Both the position numbers and the translations under genes were made by a program. This document shows, one piece after another, positions 12,931 through 24,799 of a DNA stretch of 64,000 bases; position 1 is the first letter of the stretch, and each line of letters opens with the position of its first letter. The DNA comes from Plectrocnemia conspersa (Eukaryota; Arthropoda; Insecta; Trichoptera; Polycentropodidae). The notes beneath the pieces are model-generated. The model saw only the letters and a program-made list of their open reading frames with translations, did not search any database and was not told where the DNA came from. Location: NCBI GenBank assembly GCA_009617715.1, contig VTFK01000033.1, positions 620,001-684,000 of the forward strand. The letters run 5' to 3'.

Positions 12931-13330
12931 ACGAGTTGTTGACTGCTGTCCATTTGTTCTTTCACATTGTAGGTTCTAGATTCCTGCGCAATTTGTTACG
13001 TGCGTCTGTATATCGATCTAGGGTAGTATAAGCGCCAGGTTGATGAAGGGCAATAAAAGGATAGCGTCGGCTGAAATATTTTCCGACGAAATCTTTTGAG
13101 GAAACTGTTGATTGCAAACCGCGTTTTACGACACACACATAAAGTCTGGGAAATTTTCGATACAGCCGGAAAAAGCAGATGGTTTTTCTTCCTCGACGGG
13201 TATTGCACATAAAGCAGGATTTCCGATAAATATAAAGACGAGAAATAATTACGTGAAACGAGGACGAAAGGAAAAGTTTTTTACTATGATAGGGCGGTAT
13301 TCTTATAAAGGTTTTGATATTTATTAATAA
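12931..13330. promoter_or_regulatory. Less AT-rich island, possible regulatory block
   Basis: Overlapping short open frames on both strands reflect the lower AT content rather than a real gene, because none has splice context or recognisable residues. Read as a candidate conserved non-coding or enhancer block. Confidence 0.2.
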
Positions 13331-15115
13331 AATTTTATATCTGTAAAAATAGTTTTACTATATAATTAAAAAAAAGTAAATAAATACGCGTGCTGTGGTG
13401 TGAGCCAGTACATTGTCATGGAGAAGCAGCCGTTATTTTAATTTTTTTCATTATTAAATAAATATTAAATCATTCCTTTTTATTTTGATATGAAATATAA
13501 TGATCGATTAAGTTGCTGTATTAAATAGATATTTTTTTGTATCATTTAAAATTTTATTCTTAAAAAAAATTAGATTTCTATTCATTATACTAATATTCAT
13601 GTTTTAGTGTTTTTTGTTAAAAGCAATATTTTTTAATATTCTTCATGAAAAAACAGTTTTTCACTCAAAAATACGAGACCGTATCTTAACTAAACATGAC
13701 ATTTAAATATTATTTTTAAGGTACGAAATATTGTAGTACGGCATTATTAACTTTAATTGGTTCTTTCACAGCGGCTTTCGATTTATTTTTGATCTTACAA
13801 AGTCTATTTAAATTACTTAAACTTAACTTAAATTTAAAACGACTTTAATAACACTTCGAATAAAATTTTCATTAAACGATTATGATATTCTTCTTGATTT
13901 TTAAAGACATGTAAAAGCTATTTTATTTAAACTCGAATACGACACTGTGCAATATGTGATAAATTAGTATACCATTTTCGTTAAACCACGTGAATTATTC
14001 TCGTAGGTAAGAAGATATTTATATAGAGAGACTTAAGATAAAATAAAATAACACAGCAACTTAATGTGATGTAATATATTTCAGATCGAAAAGACTAAGT
14101 GTCATCAAGATGTATTTAGGTGACATTAGTGACGAGCGAACTATTCATTATAACGTCGAGGCGTTTCAAACAATCACAAATCATTGAAAAATGTCTGAAA
14201 ACATATTCAGAGACGCATTTGTCACAAAAGTAGCCAAAAATCACGATCAAAACACATCACATCCGATTATAAATAGCCCTGCGTGTATTTTTAGATGTTA
14301 TATATGTAAATGCTCTCGTAAGATTCGGAAGATTAAATTTATAACTTAACCATATTTATGTTACAAGAAATGTGCGCAATCCAAGTATTTTATTTATATT
14401 TATTATATTTTTTTATACCTATTTCTTTACATAATCTGTGAAGTGTGTTGTATTTTAAAAATATATTATTAACCTTTGGTGTATTCTTGATTTAATTCAA
14501 GCATGATAATCTAATTTTGGTACTCAAATAATAAGCAGAACATCACCGCTAATATGGATTACTAATAATAAATTCAAAGGCTTATAAACAACTTGGCATG
14601 TAAAACTTCCTGTAACTTATTACGTATGAAGAAACTTCACCCGAAAAGTTTGTAACGTAATTTATAAAGACGCACATGAATATTGTCTATTTTTATATAA
14701 TATACAAATATTTTATTTTATAATATTGTTTGCTGCTAAACTTTTAAGTTGTTTTAAAATAACATGTGACAGGTTATTTTAGAAAATAACTTTTAATCTG
14801 ACTATCAAAGTAAATAGTTTATGTATTTAAGATACTTTTTACCTTTAAATCTTAGAAAAAAACTTTGTTTTAATTTAAAATGCAATCTAATTATTTCAAC
14901 GATGAGCAATTCTTATAATATATATTTTCTTCTTTCTATCTTTTTACTGCAATTAGGTTCTTGGAAAATGAAAAATAAAAATTAAATTTAGTCATCATCA
15001 GGCATTTTTAAATATTTAACATTATATTAATAAATTAACCAATTAAAGATTGCATGTTTTTTCATATGAAGGTAAATTTTAGTGTCACAATTCTAATTAT
15101 TTTCACTAGTGGCTT
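13330..15115. other. AT-rich intronic stretch
   Basis: No gene found. A junction of the type AG|GTAAGA occurs at 14006/14007 (ttctcgtag|gtaaga). It resembles a recursive splice site but has a weak pyrimidine tract. Confidence 0.5.
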
Positions 15116-15290
15116 CTTTGGAAAGTTGAGTTGGTTTAGTTTGTATTTTAAACTTGACCTAATCAAGGTTGAAAACTATTAATTTGTTTTAGAATTTTTA
15201 TTTAGTAAAGTTGGGCTTAGTTAATTCGTGTAGGTTAGGTTAGAGTCTGAACAGCAAATGTACGTTTCGCAGCTGTCATATAAGTAGCAT
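15115..15290 (+). repeat. Dispersed repeat family A, copy 1
   Basis: The segment containing aggttaggttagagtctgaa and, further on, gtacgtttcgcagctgtcat (15229-15278) is found inverted at 19925-19968. It also resembles the interior of the inverted-repeat element near 63190-63340. Three related copies in one window point to a non-autonomous transposon family. Confidence 0.5.
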
Positions 15291-15707
15291 ATAATATAAC
15301 TAGCGCCTATTACTTAAAATATTTCTTTACTATCATAAATATATATTTACTAGTAAAAATGTATTAGGACTTCACAAGTTTAACCGAATAATACACATTT
15401 TTTGAGCCTCCTCTTTTCAAGGACATTGTTTTTATTAATTTTTGTACATGTAAATTATCTGTGGTTTTATGAAATTGGGGACGCTTTTTATGTTGAATTT
15501 TTTATATTTTTATAAAAATACTAAATTGCATTTCATATGTTTATCTTAAGGTTTTTATGGTGATGGATTACATCTAATTTTTTGCACTTATGAAGTGTTG
15601 TATAGGGTTGTGTTTTTTTATAATTTTACTGTTTATTGTAGGAGATTTTGGAAAAGCTCTGGTAAATTTAGTTATTATATATTTTATTATGCGGAAAACA
15701 ATAGGAT
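15290..15707. other. AT-rich intronic stretch, nothing recognised
   Basis: No gene or clear repeat boundary. A short phrase near 15350 resembles part of repeat family B, which starts further right. Confidence 0.4.
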
Positions 15708-16140
15708 CAGGTTTTCTTATTTGCTGAAAAATACACATTCACTGTAACATTTGTATGTCGTATGTAAATAAATATTATTAAGTATGTAATTATATTTATT
15801 AGTATGGAAAAGTTAAAATCATATAATTTAATTACACATGCTAGATAAATTATATTATTACTGGAAAAAATATATATCTACTAGTGAAAATGTATTCCGA
15901 TTTAATATCATTAAAATAATATTTAAAAAAATATTATTCCAGACTTTTTTTTCATATTTCTTTAAAAGAGAATTTATTGTTTTTAATCAAGGACGGAATT
16001 TCAACGTTTTTTTTAGGAGGGGGGGGGGGGAAATTGGCTGTTTTTTAAAATTTCGATTTCCATAAAATTCATAATATTTCATTAAATAACTTGCATTTTT
16101 TCTGACAAAATTTAAGGGGAAATGCCCCACCTGCCCTTTC
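15708..16140 (+). repeat. Dispersed repeat family B, copy 1, with poly-G tract
   Basis: The stretch 15708-15955 matches 42001-42255 in the same orientation; shared phrases include gtgaaaatgtattccgattt (versus gtgaaaatgtattttgatat) and ccagactttttt. A run of more than ten G follows at about 16017-16030, then ggggaaatgccccacctgcc. The C/G runs recall the insertion at 43418-43656. Likely part of a non-autonomous transposon; the open frame across it is chance. Confidence 0.5.
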
Positions 16141-18720
16141 TAAATAATGTCGCTGGTCAACTAGTTTACTGTATTTTTTCATTATGAAATTTTGACTGCT
16201 CCCCAATTGTCAGCCGCCAATCAATTTGACTGTGTGATTAACCATGTGTTGCTTTAAGTGAAAGAAAAAAGCATTTTTGCATCGATTGGTAGCGGATATG
16301 AAATATGGGTTATCTACAACTATGTGACACAAAAAATACATTGGGCTATACCTGGGCAAGCCCATTAACCACCCCAATAGCAGAAATCAATACAAAATTT
16401 TATGTTTTGTGTATGGTGGAATTGCAAAAATATTATTTGTTATTTAATTTTAAAACTTAGCTAAACAATTACAGCCAAACGTAATTGTGATTAATTAAAA
16501 AAAATTAAACCCTACTCTTAAAAAGGTTAGCCTTCAACAGAAAGGGTGTAGTTTTTACTATGATAATTTGCGACCTCATTTGGCGATGATGACCCAACAC
16601 AAAAAATAATTGAATTTAGAGTTTATTATCAACCCACCATATTTTTCAGACCCTACTTTTTTAATTATCATTTATTCAAGGCACCGAAATGTTTTAGTAA
16701 TAAAATGTTTAAAAAAATGTCACACAAATTATATTCAAATTGCATAAATAAGCTTCTATAAAAATGTAAGAGAGCTATAAACACCATAAATTTTATGTCA
16801 ATGTTTGAATTAACAAAGAAATCTGAAAAACTACTTTGTATTAAAAAAAATGGCAAAACTTTTGCATAAATCTAATATAAATATAAAGATTACAATTATC
16901 ATTTCAAGAGGAGAAAAAATACTAAAAATATTACTTTTTTATTTATATACCAAAGTTCATTTTAAATATGTGTCTTAAACTTTTTGTTTTGAACTTTTAA
17001 GTTGAATATTATAAAAAGTTGTTCGTCTGAAAATTAATGCCACTCCCATTTAACTATCCTAGAAGTTTACCTTTTTGTTTCTAAACTCACAAATCCATGA
17101 TAGAAACACAATGTTTATTATACAAATTCACATCATAAAACAGACGAAATCGCGTCGTACATATAAATCTAAATAATTATTATTGCCAAACGAAGGCTTC
17201 AAATTTTCAAATGGCCAATCCCCACCGGGTAAGTTGAGGTCATAAATTTTCATTATTAACTCAAAGGATATACGACTATGATCCCAAAAGCTCGCCCTTG
17301 AATAGATTTGGAGAGTTGTGTCAAAGTTTGGAGCTTGATCGATGCATTTATTACTTTTGTTATTTTATATTACAAAATTTATAATGGGCCATCAATAACG
17401 ACGCAATATGGCATGACGTTTCTCATCTAAACTCTCAAGCATATTAATAATATTAAGTAAAACGATTTCATATTTCGCAAACATTTATACAGTTCAACCT
17501 ATCGATCCCTGTGTCAACGGATAAATTTAATTGAATTTATAATTAAAATCCAGTGTCTATCGCACTACATGTTTAACTAAAAAATTGCATTTTAATTTAA
17601 GCATAACAAACCATTAATTTTAACCAACTGTGTATTTTCAGAAATTCAATTACTCTCACACTAACGCAATATCATATGACATTATTACATTTGCTCTCCC
17701 ATTGTCTGGTGTGCGACACTAATCTATTTTTTCTTATCGTTACAGTAGTAACCAAATGGAATTTTCCTCTCTTTTATCCGTTTATTGTCTAAAACACCTG
17801 CCAGTTACACATCCAGATGTTTTATTTACAATGTTACTATTTATTCTTATATTTAAATTGTTACTAATAAAATAAAATTGATGAATATTTAATTTACAGT
17901 AATAAATACCTTCCATTCAATACGAAAGCTTACATAAACACGTCCATTGCAAACTTTAGCTTATCTCTCCGAGAAAATCTCTTTCTCCTATTCGGTACGT
18001 AATAAATCCACTACTACTACTGAGAGGCGTACTTCTTTGACATTTCTAATCCGGCCCTGGGCCTTTATGCCTAATTTAATTTCACCTATCCAGGTAAATT
18101 TTTAAAATTTAAATTAAACGGCCCAGGAAAAGTTCGTTAATTTAGGATTTGGATAAGGGCAAAAAACACACTTTGACTTTTCTCTAAACTAGAGTGCTTT
18201 CGGAAAAGCTTTCAGAGATATATTTTTTGTTTGCTTTGTAAAAGAAAAAACTTCTGCAAAGCTTAAACTCTTGTTTTTAAAAATTAAACTTTAAGACGAT
18301 GTTTCTTGTATGTGACAAGATACAATGTAAACGATTAGTCTTCATTATAAGTTATTGTACATAATCATTTATTATGCTAAGCAAATACAACTGTAACTCT
18401 TCAGATTTATCAATAAAAATTTAATAGGCTATATAGATAATTTTATTTTGAACATATTTAAAAAAAATAGTTATTCATCTAAATAAGTTACTATCGCTGG
18501 CTCATTCTTTAATAAGCTAGCTTTTTACAAAGAAGATATGTGCTAAAAAATAAGCCATCATTTTTTTTTATACTGTTTAAATTATATAGTGGTTTCATAA
18601 ATATAATCATTTTTTTAAAAATGTCTATCATAGAAGTATAATTTTATATAGATAGTAGTAATTTTATATACGTATTACAACAACAATTAATCGGTTAATG
18701 AAATGTTAAAAAATAAAAGC
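16140..18720. other. AT-rich intronic stretch with mild islands
   Basis: No gene was recognised. Less AT-rich patches occur at about 16190-16420, 17100-17420 and 17930-18200. A GTAAGT donor-like string lies at 17228 and an AG|GTAAAT junction near 18092. Neither is linked to a coding frame. Confidence 0.45.
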
Positions 18721-18722
18721 TG

Positions 18723-18764
18723 TGCAAATGTCACGTCGCTACTGTTCAATATTTAGGAGGAGTT
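18723..18764 (+). repeat. Repeat tail, second copy
   Basis: This piece (tgcaaatgtcacgtcgctac onward) matches 4489-4529 over about 40 bases, and in both places a cata/acag-rich tail leading to acacatgt follows. It looks like the 3' end of a retroelement. Confidence 0.4.
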
Positions 18765-19032
18765 CATATGACAAACAGACAAACACATGTTTTTCTGTTT
18801 CATATTATTATGAGACGATCTATATTTTAAACAAAACTTTCTTTGCATTAAATGTATCATATTAACATGTTTAAAGTTCAATTATCGTAAAATAAAATTT
18901 TTCATTAAAAATATAAAAACGTTATTTTATAAAAATATTTTTTTTTTAACTCAAGTTAAATATGGTAATATTGTAATAATATATAATAATATTGTAATAT
19001 TTTTATATAATATATTATAGTAATATTATTTC

Positions 19033-19060
19033 ATTTTAGCTTGATTATTCAAGCTAAAAT
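19033..19060. repeat. Perfect 12-bp hairpin
   Basis: attttagcttga and its exact reverse complement tcaagctaaaat flank a 4-base loop (ttat). It is the only well-formed structure in a surrounding tract of (TAATAT)-like DNA. Too short for a miRNA precursor; probably a transposon relic or chance. Confidence 0.5.
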
Positions 19061-19919
19061 TAAATGTAGTATTTGAGAATATCGAACATTAAAAAATATT
19101 TAATGCTTGCTTTTAAGTTTTTGAATATTATTTTATCAATGACAAAACATCCCACATCCTTTTTAATTTATGGCGCGTACTTTAAAACTTTAGCTGGTAA
19201 AATATTTCTCACGGTTGTGTCTCGTTTTACCATAGAAACCCACTTCGTGTAGCTATTTTAAACTCATTATTACAAGTCAAACTTGCATTTTTATGTTTTA
19301 AAAGCTTTACTTGGTCCAATTGTGAATAAAAAGTGGTTTAATTGATAAACATGATCTCCATATATTTTTTTTCAATGTGCCTAATAAAAACTTTAGTGAC
19401 ACAAATGCTTTGCGATTTGAGTAGTAGTTTCTTAAATTATTCACACTGCATTTTACTGTGATAGATTTATTATACATATGTATATGTTATTGGTCGATAC
19501 ACCTGACAAAACTGGATTTTAGCTGGCAACACCGAGGTGAAGTGTTTTGCGAGAATCTTACATTGTGTTTAAATTTCATTTGAAATTTAAATTTTTTTCT
19601 ATTTTATTATATTTGAAAGATTAGAATTAATGATTATTTTATAATTATAATTTAAATCGATCATCACAGACTAGGTTTTTTAATATTTTCCTAATCTCAC
19701 GGATAAATACTGTAAATAATTACAATAAAGTTGAGCTAGGTCATGTACAGTGAGATCTATTGATTAAAAGCTGTAATTATTATTAAAAATATATGTAGCT
19801 GATTCACATTTATTATTTTTTTTTGTAATGATCTTACGCAAATTTCTAAATATATAGATTTTCCTATTTTACAGGTTTCGCTAATCTTAAGAATTAATAA
19901 CGTAATAATCATTAAAAAA

Positions 19920-20060
19920 TTTTACAGTTGCGAAACGTACATTTTCTGTTCAAACCCAAACCTAAAAAAAATAAAATATCCAAAACTAATTATAGTTTAA
20001 GAACTTTTATTAGGTCACGTGTAAAATAAAAATTATGCCAACTCATCTCTCACGAAAAAA
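19920..20060 (-). repeat. Dispersed repeat family A, copy 2 (inverted)
   Basis: The reverse complement of 19925-19968 (gttgcgaaacgtacattttc on the plus strand) matches 15229-15278 with scattered changes. The orientation is opposite to copy 1. Confidence 0.5.
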
Positions 20061-20198
20061 ATAGCTTAAAAAAATACAGATAGACATTGCATCTCACATA
20101 TTGCTCCATAATTTGTCTGCATTTCGATATTACACTATGTTTTAAAAATACGAAAGCTATCCTTACCGATATAACTATGGACTTATAATATAAGAGGA

Positions 20199-20465
20199 CT
20201 GATCAAAGTATATTAAAACCAAATTTTGGTCAATAGAGGAGCGCAAAAACTATTATCACTTCTCAGAAGGCAAAAATTCACGTCAAAAGCAATAAAATCG
20301 TGTCGGCGCCGTCGCAGTGGGAACGCTCGGTAACGAGCGTTCCCACTGTGACGAGCGCCGACACGATTTTATTGCTTTTGACGTGGATTTTTGACTTCTG
20401 AGACGGGATAATTGTTTTTCGCGCTTTCCTATTGTTCAAAATTTGGTTTAGGTGTACTTTATCTG
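20199..20465. mobile_element. 267-bp near-perfect palindromic element
   Basis: Two arms of about 130 bases are near-exact reverse complements around a 4-base centre (gtaa, 20330-20333). The inner arms, gaacgctcg and cgagcgttc, are perfect, as is the longer stretch around aataaaatcgtgtcgg. The arms diverge slightly outward but still match at the ends (gatcaaagta on the left, tactttatctgat on the right). This is a foldback or palindromic MITE; if transcribed it would form one long hairpin. The GC-richer arms stand out from the AT-rich flanks. No coding sequence. Confidence 0.8.
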
Positions 20466-20520
20466 ATTCTCACTCGTAATATTGTCATTAAAAATCTTAA
20501 TATAAACGCCTAATAATTAA

Positions 20521-20580
20521 GAGTTTAATGGCACGACTTTATTGCTTTCGACCTTGACTATAAATTCACTATATGGCAAC
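20521..20580. repeat. Partial copy of the palindromic element
   Basis: The string cacgactttattgctttcga closely resembles cacgattttattgcttttga in the right arm of the palindrome 150-200 bases upstream. This indicates a second, truncated and decayed copy or a local duplication. Confidence 0.4.
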
Positions 20581-20804
20581 AGTGAGCAGGAAAGAAAACA
20601 CGATTAATTTTTAGATAGATATTATCAATAGATATTATTAATAATTCTTAATGCATAACTAAAATATTTAGCATAAAATATTATTTTTGATAAAAATGTT
20701 GCAACAGTGGCTAATTTTCATATTTATTTGTAGCATAAAAAGGGTTAACTTGTACCTATTATTATTTATTCAAGAAAATATATTACGATGTTAAACAATC
20801 TATA

Positions 20805-20850
20805 AAATAAATTTTTGTCAAGTGGCCCGAAATCATTGTTTTTCCATAAA
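20805..20850 (+). repeat. Short dispersed repeat C, copy 1
   Basis: ggcccgaaatcattgttttt at about 20822 resembles ggcccggaatcattgttttc at about 29393, with similar flanks (tttttgtca upstream). Two short copies of a dispersed element. Confidence 0.4.
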
Positions 20851-22075
20851 AATATAATTTAATCAAGACAAAGATAATATTTATCAAAGGTATCGATTTA
20901 AAAGAATAAGCAAGTACAAATTATTTTTGGGTTGCTAGTAGATATAATAACTACGTTTCGATTAAGTCTTAATCGAAAATCTTTATCTCTCGTTTCTCAA
21001 ATATTCGGCATTAAATATAATATTTATTGTGCAATCAGTGATTCAATACAGTATTGAATTATATCTTTTCGTGTCGTTTTATCAATATTATCGTTTATGT
21101 GTCAAATTTTATTAATTTCTTTTTTTAATTTATTTAGTTCTAATTTATTAATTGTTAGTATTTCATTGCTAACTATTGAGACATGAGACTGAAATTAGCT
21201 TGTTTTAATCAGTTACACAAATCTATTTTTTTAAATATAAACTATTTTTACAGATAATAATCAATAGATGTTACTTAATCGTTTGATTAGTCATTACGAT
21301 ATTCACCGGCGAGATTAAAAAAATTTTAGAAAATCATATGTGATGATTATTGATTCTGATCTTAGATCTCTTACAATATAATATGAAAAATACTTATTTT
21401 GGAAACACGAGTTTTTTAGTATTGATCTAAATTTTTAGAATACCTTTAAATGTGAGCTATAGAATATATAACAATAAATATGTTATAATATTAGTTTATT
21501 TCAGATTAAAAACATAATATATCACATCAGATATTAAGAGATATTATCAGCTTATAAATCATAAAAAATAATTTTGATTAATGATATTTCATTTTTAAAT
21601 AAATTATTTTCTTAAAGAGAAAAAAAATATATTAATCATTCGAAACATTGAACCAAATTTCTAAAAAGATAAACCTATAAAACTAAATTAAAAGAGAGAA
21701 AATTAGGCAAAAACTGAACTGTTTGGGACTGTAATATATTATACTACTAAAAATAGGTGTAGTACACTCACTTTCAACAAAGGTTCTTCTAGAAATATGT
21801 CCTCAAAAATGACATTAAATGAAGAGTATATTGTCTAAAGAATATTTTATTCGGCTATTGCCCTTTATTTATTTTTAATGGGGTGTTATATTTCATTGTA
21901 TTTGTGATAGAAAGTAAATTATTGCATCTGCTCTTTTGATTGCTTCATTTTCGGTAGCTACTTTTTAAAAGTACTTTTTGGCATTATTCATTTTCATAGA
22001 TTGTTAAGCGCCATTTTTTATATCCATCCATTATCTAATGAGTATAATTTGACAAAAGTAATGGACGATAAAATT
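20850..22075. other. AT-rich intronic stretch, nothing recognised
   Basis: No coding, RNA or repeat boundary is visible. Confidence 0.55.
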
Positions 22076-22310
22076 TAAATTGGTGCGGTGTTTTAAGATT
22101 TTAAAAATCTTTCGAAAAAATTATATGTTTCTTTAGATGTGAATAGATTAAATAGCTTTAAAAAGAATTATTCAATTAAAAGCATAAAATACCTCAGGGA
22201 TCTTAGCTGGGTCTATTATTGATCGTGTTGTATATAAATGATATTGTGTATGTAGAAAAACAGAGTAAGATCTGCGGATGATACATTGATTTAATAGTAT
22301 GAAAAAGCAT
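22075..22310 (+). mobile_element. LINE reverse transcriptase remnant
   Basis: The plus-strand frame from 22192 reads PQGS, a stop, then LGLLLIVLYINDI, matching PQGS.LGPLL..LYINDI of non-LTR reverse transcriptases. One frame over at 22271 lies SADDTLI, the catalytic ADD box. Upstream, DFKNLSKKLYVSLDV fits the block before PQGS (WFKSYL...). Frameshifts and stops make it a fossil. Confidence 0.7.
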
Positions 22311-22489
22311 TTTTAATAGTATAAATTATTAATTTTATTCTATACGTTGCTTTTAATTATTTTTTGCTACAAACAACTAATTTGCATTTTTACATAAAAT
22401 TTTCTAAATTAGTATCAAATTAAGGAGCACACTCTCAGTTAAATTACATAAATTATTACGACTTTTGCATTTCTTGTTGAACACGTCAT

Positions 22490-22980
22490 ATAAAATTCAG
22501 CTCAGCTGCTTCGTGTTAAAATTGAACATTCCAATTTCGAGCTCGCGCTTTTACGATTTTGGTCTTATGCACTCCATTTAGCCAAAGGTCATACACCGTT
22601 TCATTTGCGGCTCTTTTTAATATTCTCTTTCCATACAAAGAACATCTCTCATTTGCATAGTAATGAGAGAACCTAAAGCACGTCAAACATCCACATATTC
22701 CAGTGTGTCATCATTATTTGGCGCGTCAATACATCCCATTAGGAAAACCGCACAAAAGACCTATAGGTTTTATAATCTAATTTATTTTTAAAAACAGCAA
22801 ATATCAAAGGCTTTTGATCAGCTTTGCGGTGCATGTTTCGTATGTGTGAAAAACTCGATATATTCATACAAAAAAATAGCGTCATGCTTGTAGTTTTCAG
22901 ATTCGATCCGGTTAAACCGTGAAAAATTGCTTGAAAATGAGCGTTACATTGACATTGTGCGTTCAACTCGTGGCGATTAG
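22490..22980. promoter_or_regulatory. Less AT-rich island, possible regulatory block
   Basis: A 500-base block of balanced composition with no transposon signature. A 75-codon minus-strand frame (22739-22966) has no splice context or family features and is probably chance. Candidate conserved non-coding sequence. Confidence 0.25.
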
Positions 22981-23712
22981 GTTCTACATAATAATCAGTA
23001 AAAAATCTATGCTAATATTTTAAAAAGTACGTAGAATTATTAAATTTGATGACGTGTGAGACGTGCGAATATATGATATGGTAATTACAATAATATATGG
23101 TAGCGTTTTTTTAATTAGGAAAGATAGAAACTCATTTTTAAATTATGTGGGCAATTTTACGTTCAAAAGAAACACAGTTATGCTATATTGAAAATATAAT
23201 ATAAAATAAAGTATTTTTAATATCTTATTGAAAAAAAAAAAAAGGTTAAGCATCCTATTAATTCTTGACATGAAATAGTTAAAATAAACTTAAATATACT
23301 TGATGTTCTTACTAGAAAAATAATATCTTTCAGTTAAACTTCAACAATAATAATCCAATAAAGAGTTTGTTTTTTATTTTAACAACATATCACTAAGATT
23401 TACATATTTACAATAAATACTATAATTAATTATCAACCTCAGGTATTTATATAAAATAGTACTATTTTATTTTTAATTTATAATATGTATCAATTGCAAT
23501 CATTAGCCTTGATTTAATTATATGTGTGTTTTTATTGTTTAATTCTTATTGGTTTACTTTAAATATTTATTTGTATAACGATTTTATTTAATAAATAATA
23601 ACATTTAATAATAACAAAATGGTAATAAAAGTAAAAATAGTTTAAAAAAATAATAATATGTAAACTGTAACATTACATATTTTTAAATTTGCAATCTTCT
23701 TTTTAAAGTATT
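22980..23712. other. AT-rich intronic stretch, nothing recognised
   Basis: Very AT-rich with a poly-A run near 23230; no gene seen. Confidence 0.55.
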
Positions 23713-24792
23713 ATGCCTGAACTACACTCTCTGGAAGTTGGCCAAGATTGGCCAAGGACGGAAAATTAAGTACGTTACTTCGGTTGAGTTCTGGCTGCTC
23801 TAAAATCTCTCGGAAGCTGTCTGAGAGGTAAAGTAGGGGTTATTCAGTCGACTTGGCCTTCCGAACATTGTCGGCATAACTCCGAGTCAAAGGGACCAAA
23901 GTCGGAGCTGCTCTTTCGAGTGCAAGTGGTGAGATACTTCCCCTTTCGGTCTCTCGCGTGTTAAGTGACGAGAGTGAGAGCAATAATGATATAGTGTTTC
24001 GCAAACTGGATAGAACGAGTAACTCGCTTCAATTTCAGTATGCGCGTAGGTGTCCTATGGATAACACGCATGACGAGCGCTGCATCGTGGTCACGTGGTC
24101 AAGTTATAATACCACATGCTTATCGGGGACTTCAGCAGACTCTTATTGACATCTTTGAATATTTTAGGGCACCAAAAGGGATTAATTATATTTTAATAGT
24201 ATATTCTTCCAACAAATATCGTTATTATATTTTTTTTCATATAAAATTTAATAATTAAAAAAATTTTAGTGATAATTAATTTTGTTAAAAAAAATCTTTT
24301 CCAATATTCTTATGTATTTTTCTAGATCGGTTTATATAAATGTCACACCATATCGAATTCATATTTAGAATCGATGGCGACAAATTCTAGGATAGTCACA
24401 GATGTAGTGTTCATATTCTGAAGTATCATTTTTATGCCTTATGGCATTTTGCAAAAGCCGACAAAGACTTAGCGTAAATTAAATATTTACGACCGAAAAG
24501 TATTCATTAATATTGTATTGGTGAGTGCCCACACAAACTTTTTGAATTATCAGTAGCGTAATTTTAATAATATGACAATTTAAAAATTGCGATTTTAGGC
24601 ACATTTTTCGATCGCGCGCAAATATGCCAGCTGTACATGACAGCAGCCGCCGTGCGGACATCATTCACGCCCGCCGTCCAGACGGCATATGAAATATTCG
24701 ACAGGGTGGGCGCTTACTTGAAGTCGTAGACCTCGGACGACTTCAGTTGTAGCTTCGGTTCGGACAACTTACAGAAAGTGTAGTAAAAGCAT
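23713..24792. mobile_element. 1.08-kb terminal-inverted-repeat DNA element
   Basis: The left end, atgcctgaactacactctct (23713 onward), and the reverse complement of the right end, atgcttttactacactttct (from 24792), match at most positions and continue into gaagttg/gtaagttg. Both outer 300-400 bases are GC-rich while the middle (24160-24600) is AT-rich. Subterminal hairpins occur, such as gccgtccagacggc near 24674. A 50-base segment from 23928 (ggtgagatac...) also occurs at 52439. No transposase is encoded, so it is non-autonomous; the superfamily is not assigned. Confidence 0.6.
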
Positions 24793-24799
24793 TACAATT

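Noticed and set aside
14001..14012. AG|GTAAGA at 14006 and similar AG|GT junctions at 1078, 18092, 59779 and 62512 as recursive splice sites
   Set aside because: Pyrimidine tracts are weak or the donor half is poor; only 44947 meets both criteria.
15838..16065. 75-codon plus-strand frame through a poly-G run
   Set aside because: It lies in a dispersed repeat, its composition is chance-like, and no family features are present.
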